Shown here: piece after piece, positions 29,293 through 40,500 of the stretch
How positions within the stretch are numbered: the stretch's first letter is position 1
Layout: the number at the start of each line of letters is the position of its first letter
Assembly (NCBI RefSeq): GCF_047663525.1
Contig: NC_092605.1
Location: 1,302,001 to 1,366,000 of the forward strand
DNA: 64,000 nucleotides
Reading direction: 5' to 3'
Source of the DNA: Anas platyrhynchos
Lineage: Eukaryota > Chordata > Aves > Anseriformes > Anatidae
Notes under the pieces: generated by a model
Seen by the model: only the letters and a program-made list of their open reading frames with translations
What the model was told of the DNA's origin: nothing
The model's database searches: none
Translations under genes and position numbers: made by a program

Positions 29293-29941
29293 TCAACCAA
29301 ACCCTGGACCCCCTCGTGCGCCCCCCCGGGCGTTATTTGGGGTCGAGCCTTGCCCCCCCCCTCCTCCTCCTCCTCCTCGGGGCCCCCCCCGTGCCCGCTG
29401 CAGCTGCTCCACGAAGGCCTCGACCTCCCCAAAACGCCCCGACAGCCGCCCCAGCCGCTCCTTCAGGGCGCTCAGCTCCCCGTACAGCCCGTCCAGCGCC
29501 CCCGACAGCGCCCGGATCCTGTTGGGGGGGTCACTTAGAAGGATTATGAGACCCCATAACCCCCCCCCAGGGGGGTTTTGTGCCCCCCCCCGGCCCCTCA
29601 CCGGCCGTAGTCGGGCAGCACGGTGTGGTGGTCCTGCAGCAGGAGGTTGCGGAGCTGCGAGGTGATGGCGAACCTCCAGTTATCCAGGATCAGCGTCAGG
29701 TTGGCGCAGCCTTTGGTGCCCGCTGCGGGGAGGGCAGCGCTGCCGGACGGACCCCAAAAAGCCGACCCCAAAAAGATTTGGGGTCCGGGGAGGGTTGTGC
29801 TTAACCCCCCGGGTTCAAAGCTGCCGGGTTGGGGGTCTCGGGGTTACCCTCGGGTCGCTCGTCCCACGCCGCCGGGCGCCGCTTTGGCTTGGTGGCGCAG
29901 CTCAGGGCTGCCAGGAGCAGCAGGGGGACGAGTCGCGACAT
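29293..29941 (-). CDS. Unrecognised small secreted protein, 146 aa, three coding exons
   Basis: Minus-strand exons are 29848-29941, 29602-29722 and 29293-29518, with GT-AG borders and continuous phase (147 codons including the stop). The start is MSRLVPLLLLAALSCA, a typical signal peptide of about 16 residues. A basic KPKRRP segment follows. The conserved-looking core starts GCANLTLILDNWRFAITSQL and carries an N-glycosylation sequon (N39-L-T) and the only mature cysteine (Cys37). Residues 73-112 form leucine heptads (ALSGALDGLYGEL, LKERLGRLSGRF), a likely coiled coil. The tail is Gly/Arg-rich low complexity. It lies between FAAP100 and NPLOC4 on the same strand. I do not recognise the family and assign no function. 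Extracellular secretion and disulfide-linked dimerisation are inferences. Confidence 0.78.
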
Positions 29942-30576
29942 GGGGCTGTGTCGGGACAGGGCGAGGAGGCTCCTATAGGGGCGAGCAGCCCCCATCCCAC
30001 AGCCCAGTGAGGGTCCTGGAGTCCAGTGGGAGCCCATCCCTGCTGCAGCCCCCGGTTTGGGATGTCCCCACCAACCCCAAACCCCACAGGGGAACGGTTC
30101 AGGATTTATAGGATCGTGGCCACCCCACTTTATAGGATTGCAATTCCCCCACCCCAAGCTGGGCCCCGCAGCTCCCAGTCCATCCCAGTTAACAGCGGCG
30201 AGACTCCAGCCCCGCTCCCGCTGCCAGCCCCGCGTCCCCAACACCCCCCCGGGGATGGGACGGAGGCGTCGCACCCCAAAACCCAAACCCGCCACGCGGA
30301 CCCCACAGCACGGGGGGCTGCTCGGCCGCCCCCATACCTGCACCGGGACCCCGCTGGGGGAAACCAGGCGGCCGCTGGGCTCGGCGAGCTCTGGCTGTGC
30401 GCGGCTCCGGCCCCCCCCTTTTTTTAGGATTGGGGCTGGCGCGGGGCCCGGCGCTGATTGCAAACAGGCGGCCCCGGCACGGGGGAGGCCTGAGCTGGGG
30501 AGGGGGGGGTTCAGGTGCCTTTTTTTTTTTTTTTTTCAGGTGTTTTTTTCTTTTTTCAGGTGCTTTTTTTTGTTTT
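29942..30576 (-). other. 5' region of the small secreted-protein gene
   Basis: On the minus strand GACACAG|CCCC precedes the ATG and looks like a splice acceptor. A donor GCAG|GTATGG lies at 30338, suggesting a non-coding first exon starting around 30340-30480. The reading frame happens to stay open upstream to 30463, but without a signal peptide before MSRL. The promoter would fall just beyond the NPLOC4 poly(A) site. Confidence 0.45.
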
Positions 30577-31569
30577 TTTATTCCACGTCGCTCACGGCCC
30601 CCCCCCCCCGCCCCACTTCAGTCCAGGCACCGCCGCAGCCCCCGCCACCGAGAAAGCCAGGGGGAAAGCAAATCGCCGCAGCCCCACAGTGGGGCCGAAA
30701 GTTGGGGGGGGGCTCAGCAGAGCCCGCAGGCAGCAGCGAGGGGCTGGGGGGGGCTCTGGGGGTCCCCACCACGCCGCCCCCCCCGGCTCACATTTGGGGA
30801 AGGCTGCGGTGACTCCCTCGGGGGGGTGGCACAGGGGGGTGCTGCTACGGGTGCCCCCAGGAACTGGGCTGAGGTCCTAAATTCCCAGGTGGGGGGCACT
30901 GTAAGGGGGGGGCAGGCCCGCAGGGGGCTGTTTGCACCCCCCCAGCCCCCCAGCATGGCTTCGCCCCCCAGGAGGGGACAAACTCCCCTGTGGGCTCACC
31001 CCAGAGCCCTTGGTGGTGGTGTGAGGGGGGGGGAAATCACCCGTCCTGCCTCCCCCAGGAGGATCCCAGGGCAGGGAGTGATGCCAAGGGGGGAACAGGC
31101 ATGTGCCCCCCCCCCGGGGGGCTGCTCGCAGGCACACGTTGGCCCTTAGGGGAGCCCCAAGGTGGCAGCAGGGAGCTGCAGGGGTGCAAAAGTGGGGGGA
31201 GGAAGGTGTCACCCCCCCACCGTCACCTCTGCAGCCTGGGGGACACCTCGGGCAAGGGGGGTCGGTGGGGAGGGGGGGCCCTGGAACCACCCCAAGCCCC
31301 CCGGGGACACCAGGAGCAGGCCAAAGCCACGCTGGGGACAGCAGAGAGCGTGGCCCCGCGGGGTGAAGGTTCCTAAAAGGAGCCCCACGGGGACGGGGCT
31401 GCCCCAAAAAAGCGAGGGGGGAGCAGGAGCAGAGCCACCCCCTGCCCCTGGCTGGCTCCTGGCCCCCCGGGGGGGTGCGGGAAGCAAGGTGGAGGGAGGC
31501 TGAAGAGGGGACGAGCACCGCTGCTACTGCCAGGGGGCTGGCTCCGTGCTGGGGGCTGTGAGGGGGGGG
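30577..31569 (-). other. NPLOC4: NPLOC4 3'UTR with poly(A) signal
   Basis: About 1 kb of GC-rich sequence after the NPLOC4 stop. AATAAA on the minus strand is at 30577-30582, followed downstream by T/C-rich sequence. Confidence 0.75.
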
Positions 31570-34500
31570 CTAGGTGCGGGGCAGGCTGCACATCTCGCAG
31601 TGCTCCGTGCCCGGCTGGTTCATGAAGGTGCAGTGCTGGCAGGCCCACATGGCCGCCGAGACGGCGTGGGGCGACCCCCCCATGGCACCGTACTCCTGCA
31701 GGCCGGGGAGCTGCACGCCGACCGTGCCTGTGGGGAGAAAAAAAAAAGAAAAAAAAAAAACAGTGAGAAACAAGAAAGGGGCTGGGGGCTGCTCCCAGGT
31801 GGGCGCAGGGCTCAACCACCCCACACCGAGCGCCAAAAACCCCACAAAGACCCCAGCCCTGCTCCCCCAGCCCCGCTCGGAGCAGAGATGCTGCCCACAG
31901 CTCCCTCCCACCAGCCCCTGGCCCGAGGGGTGAGGGGGCACGGCCCCGAGCCCCCCTTCTTACTGCAGAGCTGCTCGATGGTTGCCCACTGCTCCGATTT
32001 CTTCCAGGTCTGGGCGAGCTCCTCGTTCTTGGTTCTCACGGCTTCCAGCAATAAGCTGATGCTGTCCTGGAAGCCACAAATAAAAGGGGAAAAATCAGCA
32101 CCGGGCACTGCTCCTGCCCTCCTCCACCACTCACACCACACCAGAGCTGCAACCCCTCTGCTCCCCCCGGCGTGCAGACCCCCCCCCAGCACCCAAATCC
32201 TTCTCCTCCCTGCGCCGGGAGGGCTGCGGCTGAGCCCCGTTCCCAGCAGAGCGCAAACTTTTCCAAACCAGGCGCCCCAGAGAGCACCGTGCCCGGCCCC
32301 AAGCCCGATCTCCAGCCGCCCAGGGTCAGCCCAGCTGCCCCGCACATGCTCGGTCCCCGGCGCCCACGAGGTCTCTGGCACACACACGGCTCGTTTTGCT
32401 GGCACGCCGCTCCGCACGGCAAGGTCCCGGGGCGCAGATGTGAACCGGGGGCCGGGGCAGGCGCCCAGACACCGGTGCCAGGCCGAGAGGGGGCCTCGCG
32501 GAGGTGTGGGGGCTCTGGTCTCGTTCTCGTTACAACAGGGATTTCTGATTTTGAGATTTTGTTATAATTATTATTTTTCTAAACGTTTCCAGCTCTCTGA
32601 GCCGCGGCCAAGTTGGCTCCGTGCAGGCTGTGGCCATGCGAGCAGCCGCCGCCCCCTCGCTGCTCCGAGTGGTGCTCGGAGAGCTCTCGGGCCAGCCGGG
32701 GGCTTCGCTTTCACTTCTTGAACTCTCTGCTGAAAGGGCAGCCGGGAAGAACAGGCACTGGGCCAGCTGCACGTCCTGCCTGGCTGCAGGAGCCCGGCCT
32801 GGGGCCGTGTCCGGGGCTGTGGCGGTGTCCTCGGAGCACCAGGGGACACCGGGGGACACCGGGGGACACCGAGGGCAGGGCTGGCGGCGCTGACACGGCC
32901 GTTCCCTCCCGTTACGTACCCGCAGAGGCATGACCTCGTTCGTGACCAGGAAGAGGAGCAGATGGAAATCAGAAATGATGTCTAGGAAAACGGAGGAAGT
33001 GTTCTGGGACAGGTACGTGGCCAAGCTGTGGAAGTCCTGCGGAGACGGGGAGGTAATAAAAAAGTCAATTTTCCTCCCGTGTTGTAACTCCGTTTTCTGA
33101 TCCACCACCAGACACCAACGTTCCCCTTTTGAGCAAAAATCACCCAAATCATCCCCTGGGCTGGTTGGCTGGGTTTCAGCCAAGAGCTTCCAAGGGAGAG
33201 GACCTTTGGGTCCGCGCTGACCCAAGCACCAAACCACCCCAGCCCACAAAGGGCTGGCCCCAGCCCCAGGAAAAGCTGGGCAGGGGCTGTCAGCTCAACG
33301 CAAAGCCCAGTCCCCGAGGAAAAAAAAAAGAGGTGGATGAGGGGAAAGCAGCCCCTTCATCCCCAGCCTCCTCCTCCCTGCTCTCCAACAGACGAGGGCG
33401 ATGAGCAGCCGACCTCTCCCAGCCTGTCAGCGCCGCGCCAGGCAGCAGCCCTCCTCCTGTGCTTGCTTTTGGAGGAAGTCTTTGACATCTTTGGCACAGG
33501 CTCTTAAGAGGAACTGGCTGTTGCTGCTTTAAAGCCACTCAGGACTTCTGTGCGCTGGCAAAACCCCGTGCACGCCTCGGGCTGTCCGGCAGCTGCCTCT
33601 GCTCAAGGCTACGGGGCTCTTGGGCAAGGGGTCGTGGTGTTTGCAGCAGCAGTGCAGGAAGGGAAGAAAGCACTGGTGGAGCTGCTTCAAGAGACCCTGC
33701 TCCTGTCACCAGTGGGTCCTGTCCTGTCCGTGGGGCTGGAGCACGGCCGGGTGGCTCCCCACCTCCCCGGGTTATCTGGCAGAGCACAGAGTTCATCACC
33801 AGGCAGGCAGGGAACAGTGCCCGGCCCCTCATCTGCACGCAGACGCTGTGCAGAGCAGGAAGGGGTTTGGCAAACGCCGGGCTGAGGCACGGAGGGGTGA
33901 TCTCAGGGCACGCCTGCAGCTGTCCTCGGGCAGCCTTTAGAGAGGGAAAGAGGAGCAGATGATGTCTCTGCGTGAGGTGGTTTTGGTGTTGAGTGCTTAC
34001 CTGAGTTTCTCCCAGCACATCGCGGTTCTCGATGGGAAATGGGTTTTGAGAGATAGAAAAAGTGTAGACTGGATCCTTGGGGAAAGTCGTGGTGATCTGG
34101 AAATCCAAGAAAGGGCGATCAGAGCACTGAGAGCAGGAGAGGCAAAAGGGACACGGGAAGAAAGGCTGCTGAGAGCTGAGAGCAGGCAGGGCTCAGCCGG
34201 GAAGGCAACCCCAGCATGGATTTTCTGATGGCTTTTAATATTTAAAGGTTTATTCCAACCAGCACAACCCCAGCTCCTGGCAGCCACTTTGAGTGGAGCT
34301 GTGGGAAATGCACTGAGCCCGAAGCACCACGAAATGGTGCTGCAGAGAGCATCCCCTTTGCAAAGCTCCCACCACAGCTCTGCCCCGCGCTGGGAGCCGC
34401 TGCTTGGGGTCACCCCGGGGGTCTCCTTAGCACCTGGGGGGGGCACAGCACGGCCCCTGACCAGGATGGGGACACAGGGGCTCTGTTCTGGGCTGGGTGC

Positions 34501-37500
34501 TCAGAGAACAGCTCTGCCCCTCATTTAACGGGCTGTGCCCCTGCTTGGGGTGCACCAGCCCCCTGTGCCCAGCCCACCTCGTGCCCACCTTCCTCCAGAG
34601 GTGCCTGGGTGCAGCAGCAGCCAGCGACTGACATTTACACCAGCCCTCACTCCGGGGGCTTCAGAGCTCTGCTGTCAGTCACTCTGCCCTGACAGAGGCT
34701 CTCTGTAGGCAGAAATACCTGCCAGAGCAGCATTAACTTGAATAATGCCACTTTTTTTTTTAAAAAAAAAAAAAAGAGACAAACCAAGATGCTTCAGAAA
34801 TGCAGCTTTCCAGACTGCCCTTAACTGCATGTTCCATCAATCTGTTTTCATCTTAATTACACCCCAGGTAGCCCGGAAGCAGATGCCTTTACTGCTTGAG
34901 TAATAAATACGTTCCAGAGCTGCTGGCTGGCACGGGGCGTCGGGGGGACCTGCACCACAGGCCCCTTGTCCTGAACACGGCGTTTCCCCAGCGAGGAGCA
35001 TGTCGCCCTGCCAGCCCGAGGGCTCCAAAATTGGGCAGTTTGTGGGCTCGAAGTTTATGTGCTCGAGGCAAGAGCAATGGGGAAGCCTCTGGGCTGCCAG
35101 CTTCCCCGCGCCGTGGGGCAGCGCCTGTGCCAGGGGCAGCTGGGCCAGACCAGTTGCTTCGGGAGGATTTAATCGTTATTGGCACCGCCTCCGACTCCGG
35201 CAGCATCATCTGTCATCTGAATTATTTGCTTCCCTGCCTTCCACGCACCGTAACACTTCCCTTCCGAGCCAAAAGGGCAGAGCCGTGCCGCAGGGCCTGG
35301 CAGGGCTCGCTCGGGGGCAGGCGGTGGCCCTGCTCCAGCCAAGCCCCGTGCTCTGTCTTGTCCTCCCTCCCCCAGGAAAAGGCATTTTTGGAGCAGCAAC
35401 CCGGTTTGCTGAGTCACTACAAGGAGCTGGAGTCTTAATTGCTGCTAAGACAGACAATGGGAGCTTTCTAATGAGCTCCCCTGTCAGGTGGTGCCCAGCA
35501 CACGTATCCGTGGGGCTGGCTGCTTCCCTTGCTGGATGGCTCCGTGCCACCTCCACGCAGTGATAAGAGCAGGCAGGGCCTTCCCGGGCAGCAAACCTCT
35601 GCACCACTGCATGCTGCTCCCCACGAGCACTAAAATCACCCCGGGGCACTGCAATCACCCCGGGGCACGCCGCCTCCTGCGCCTCTGCGCTAGGAATTCC
35701 TCTCCGCAGAGGTAAAAGAGGAGAGGAGCAGAGCCCGTCCCACAAATCAGCCCCGGTGTGAATTCCAGAGGTGGGTGAGGAAGCTCACTCTGCCCCGTGA
35801 GTGCAGCAGCTACTTACATCTATGATCAGGTACTCGACTGGGAGCGGGCGAGCCAGCTGGGTGATCTCGTTGCCAAACTTGTCTATGTCCTGGAAGAAGA
35901 AGAAGAGGAGCGTTAATCCCCGGTGCAGAACAGGGTGAAGCAGGAGGGACGCTGCCCCGGACACTCGTGTTGGAGCTCGGGGATTTTCAGGATGTAGGAA
36001 GGAACCTGCTGGCACCACACCGGGGGCTGGGGTCAGGGCAGAGCTGCCCAGCTCCCTGCAGCTCCCCGAGGTTCGAGCCCTCTGCAGCTCTAAGCCACTC
36101 ACCCATCTCCCTGCGAGCCAAGGGAGTGTTTTGGGACAAACACAGCACTTTGGGTTTGTTTTGCCTCTGCCATCACCACCAGAAAGACAGCCAGCATTAT
36201 CTGAGCAGAGTAAAGGCCTCTTAAGGTGCAGAATTGTCGTAGAAGGGAGGGAGAGCTCCACATCAGCCAAGGCAAACCCGACTTTCTGCAGACCTGGCCA
36301 CGAGTCCCTGCTCTGACCACTCAGTCCTGCTCGGGAACTGGAAATCCAGGCATTTCCTCCTGCAGACCTGAAGGGCCAGCACATTGCGGAGCACAAACTT
36401 GTTTGGCTTTGCCAGGCGAATTGAACATAAAGTTTAATTATGGAGAAAAATGGCCAGCATATGTTCATTAATCACAAAATGACAATTAGACGTGATTTAT
36501 GTCAAACACGCCGAGTTCAAACACAGCTTCAGAAATAAATTCATAAGAAGTGACACTTTTCATTAAAGATTCTGTAAGAGGGGGTTGTATTCTCTCCCTA
36601 AATCATCACTTAACATGTTATAAATCATTCATCGGGCCCCATATAAATTACACGCCCATAATTCCCCATCAGAGACCCTACATAAAAGTTTGCATTGAGC
36701 GAGCGGGGTCCCAGCAGCCAGAGGCAGACCCGAGGCTGCTGAGGCCCACGGGCACCCCGACACCCATGGGGGCTTTTGGGGAGCTCTGCGAGCAGCCACG
36801 AGCTGTGGATTTGGGGCAGCACTCCTCGGGATGAGCCAGCGAGTGATGGAGCCACGCACTTTGGGACGAGCTGCCCGTGGCTGACAGCCTCCCCTGGCGA
36901 GCTGTGTTTTTCCCTGTTTTTACACCACCCCCCCCGCTATCAGCATTTCTCAGCCCCGCTGGTATTTACGCAGCTCAGGTATGCGTGGAGGCAGCCAGCA
37001 CCCCGCTCTCACGGTGCACCCCGCCGGACACAACCCGAGCAGGCTGCGGCTCGCTGCCCTGCTCCAGGCAACAGCCCCCCTTCCGCGAGCCCTCTCCCCA
37101 CCTCCACCCCGAGCAGCCCCTGTCCCCAGGAACGGCTCCCTTTGTAGGAATCTACCTTGCAGTCTTTGAAGCTCCTTTTAAAAGCAAGCCCGATAAGGAT
37201 CTCTTCTCCTTGAACATGACAGGTTGTTGGCCCCGTGGTTATTTCAGCAACAAGCCTGGTGGCTTGTGGCCTCAGATCTCTCTGGCTCTGACAGGAGCAG
37301 CAGGAGACGTGGAGCCTTTTCAGAGAGATCACAGGGCCTGCGAGCTAACCTGCTTCTAGATCGCAGCGATACCGCGAGAGTCAGGAATCAAATCCAATCA
37401 AACCAAATCAGCTTCCCAAACACAATCCTGCCCCTGCAAGAAAGAACCTGCAACAACTCACACATAATTAGCCCATCTGGAATTCATTTTCAAATCTAAT

Positions 37501-40500
37501 TAAGTTCTAATATGCAGAAACATTTTTCCAGCACCTGTTCTCTTTAATCTCCGCCTCTGGGGATTTCCATGTTAAATGCCTCCTTTTTAATGTCACGCTG
37601 CCGAGGCCTTCGAGACACGCACGGCACAGTTAGCGCCGCGCTGCAACCTCGCTGCCCCCGGCTCAGAGGGTCTCGACGCGTCCAGACCCTGCCACAAAAC
37701 CCCCCCCTTGCCCACGCCGGCGCTCTCCCGCAGCCCCCCGTGCACCGTTTTATTAGGCAATTACATTTTAAAGGTCCTAACAAACGTCAAGCTGGGAGGG
37801 TCGCTAGGAGGGGGACATCCTCATCCTGCGTTTGGCTGCGGAGCGCGAGGTGCTGTGTTGCTGTGCCTTGCACCCCCAGAGCCCCCCAGCCATGAACGTG
37901 CTCCATTAAGGAGGGCAGGAAGCGGTTAACGGAGAGGCACAGATATTTGGCACCTGGACAGAAATCAGGCAGCACGGCCCCCGGAGGATCTGGACAACGA
38001 ATCATCCCGAAGACAGGAGCAAACTGCAGATTGCATCAGGCGCTGCGATGCGAGCCTTCGAAACCGCTGGTTGGAGGCAGAAAACAACGGGATCGGGCAG
38101 AGGTGGTCCTGGGGGGCTTCAGCATCTCCAAGAGGAGGGAGATGGCAGCCGGCACGGGGCTGAGCAGCCCTGGCTCTGGGTGCTAAGGGAGCCCGGAGCC
38201 GCCTTTCCCTCTGCTGCTGTCCGGGAGCTGCACCGGGCTCACCCTCACCCAGACAAGCAGCCAACGACGTGCAGAAACGAAGCGACTTTTCTCCGAGTAA
38301 GCAACAGGTCAGGGAGAGTTGAAGCCCTTCTCAGGAGACTCCCCGTGAGCTAATCGAGCATCCTCCTCCCCGGAGCAGCTGGGACATTTAAGGCTAGGAA
38401 GGCTTTTCCAGCCCAGCACAAGCTCTGGGCGGAGGCCAGGCAGGGGAAGTCCGTGGCTGCTGGTGAGAGCTCCCTGCAGAGGTCTCTGCGCAGCCTGGGT
38501 ATTGCATCCTGCCCGGGAAGAGGATTTCAAAGTGCAGGGGCAGAAGCAACGCGTGCCACGAGGGGGACAGCGTGGCTGAGAGCAGCTGGGGGTCCGCGTC
38601 CCGTATGGTCACTGCCCGGGCCAGATGGGAGCACATTTGTTCACGAAGACGTCTGGTCGGACACAGCCTCAAGTGTTGTAAAGCAAAAATGCTCTTGCTG
38701 GACCCTGCGGGGGCAAAGGGCTCTTTCACAACACTGCTGCCATTGTGAAGGGTTCTTGCCTTACAGCATCCCGAAGAAATGCTGGGGAATAGCGAGGCAG
38801 CTGTAAAATGCAACTCGCTGCACGGATGACATCTTCGTGTTTGTGCTGTGCTGGGGTAAACAACTGTGGGAAGAGCCAAAGCCTTTCCCAGTCCCCAAAT
38901 CCAATTGTTGAGATGCTTCAAAGGGTTGTAAAACACAGCAATCCTCCTTCCTGCTCTGTTTGGGCTGCAGGGAGCAGAGTTTGGCCCTGCTGCAGCTATA
39001 GACCCAGCAGAGTGGGAGCAGGGAGCGTGCAGGCAGCGCACTGCTGGGCACAGGCAGCCTGACGAGAAGGATCAGACCTGACTGAGGCACTGAGCAAGCA
39101 ACTTCAGCGCTGGGTAATCATCCCATAGGTTGGAAGTGACATTCTTAGCAAAATTGAAATCAATATGGTTGTTTTCTAGAAGCAGATGGATGAAGGAGGT
39201 AACTGCTCAAGGGCAGAAGGCACCGAAAACGTCCGTGTGTCATTCAGCTGGGCTCTCCCTCACCCAGCTGGGAAACAAGGCGAAGTGCTCACTGCAACAT
39301 CCTCATCTTTGCCTGCAAGCAGAGGGCTGCCGTGACGCTTTGCAGGCAACCTGGAAGGCGAGGGGGATGTTTTCTTCCTTCTGGCTCATCTTACCTGGAG
39401 GGGCATCTCTCAGAGGGAAGCAACTTGTACTCGCCGGTCCCCAAAGGCCTCGACTTTCACGCTAGAGCAGAGCTCCAGCCTTCACAAGCCAGGAAAGCAA
39501 AGGCTGCGTGCAGAAAGCACAGGCTGCCAATTCCACTGGGGTGGTTCCTCCGAGCAGCAGGGCTAGTGGCCAACGTAAAGAGAATGGTAAAGACATACAG
39601 AAATCACAAGGCTAGAGGCTCAGGAAAAATGCCTCATCCTGGCAGGACAACGCTGGTGCCATCAGTTTTCCTGTTTCCACGGGAGAAAAGCCCACCCCTG
39701 CCACCACGCTGCCGTCACGTTCAGCAGAAGGGCTGCAGCCCTGGGGTCGTGGAAGCCCCCGCTTCCACTCTGCAAACACAAAGTGGTGCAAAACATGCAA
39801 GAATGGCTCACTGCTCGATGTCCTTTTATTTCCTGGCAGCTGGGTGCGTGCACTGAAGCCCCTGAAGCTGCAGCTCTCCTACCCCTTCCCCATCGGGGTG
39901 CATTTCCTAGCAGTCACTGCTCGAGTACCAGCAACAATTTCAGGCAGAGAAACACCTCTGAGCAGCGTGACTTCACCGTGCAGACATCAGCACCTCTGCT
40001 ATCTGCAGGGGTGGAGGCGAACCTACTCCCTTACCCTGCTACAGGAGACACACGAGTTCACGAGATTTTTTCTTCTTGCATCTGGATGCAAAGTTGTTCT
40101 ATAAATACATCCGTGCTAGACCAGCGCTGACCTTCTGGTTTGCATCCAATTATAATAAATTTGTACAGCCCCTTTCATCCTAAAAGGCTTTTCGAACGAA
40201 TATTTGCACGTAACATTGAAATGTATCTGGGGATTTCTCTCTCTACACCAGTGGGAGCTTCTCAGCCCGACACAAAACGCAGCAACTGGCCAAAAGCGCA
40301 GCTTTCTGCCCAAAAACAGATGTGGAGAGACAGCACAGGGGGGAACCCCCACATCAAGGACTGGGGCGAAAGCTGCTCAGCTCCTGCAGTTTTGACAAAG
40401 AAAGGGGAAGAAGGGTGCTGCACCACGAACCAGATGTCCGTAAGCATGCGGCCAAGCAGCGGACTCCTGCTCCTCGCAGTGTATTTAACCAGTGCTTTGA

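Noticed and set aside
29801-30463. A longer single-exon start for the small secreted gene, beginning upstream at 30463
   Set aside because: The frame is open by chance in GC-rich DNA. The signal peptide begins at the ATG at 29941, and a splice acceptor lies directly before it.
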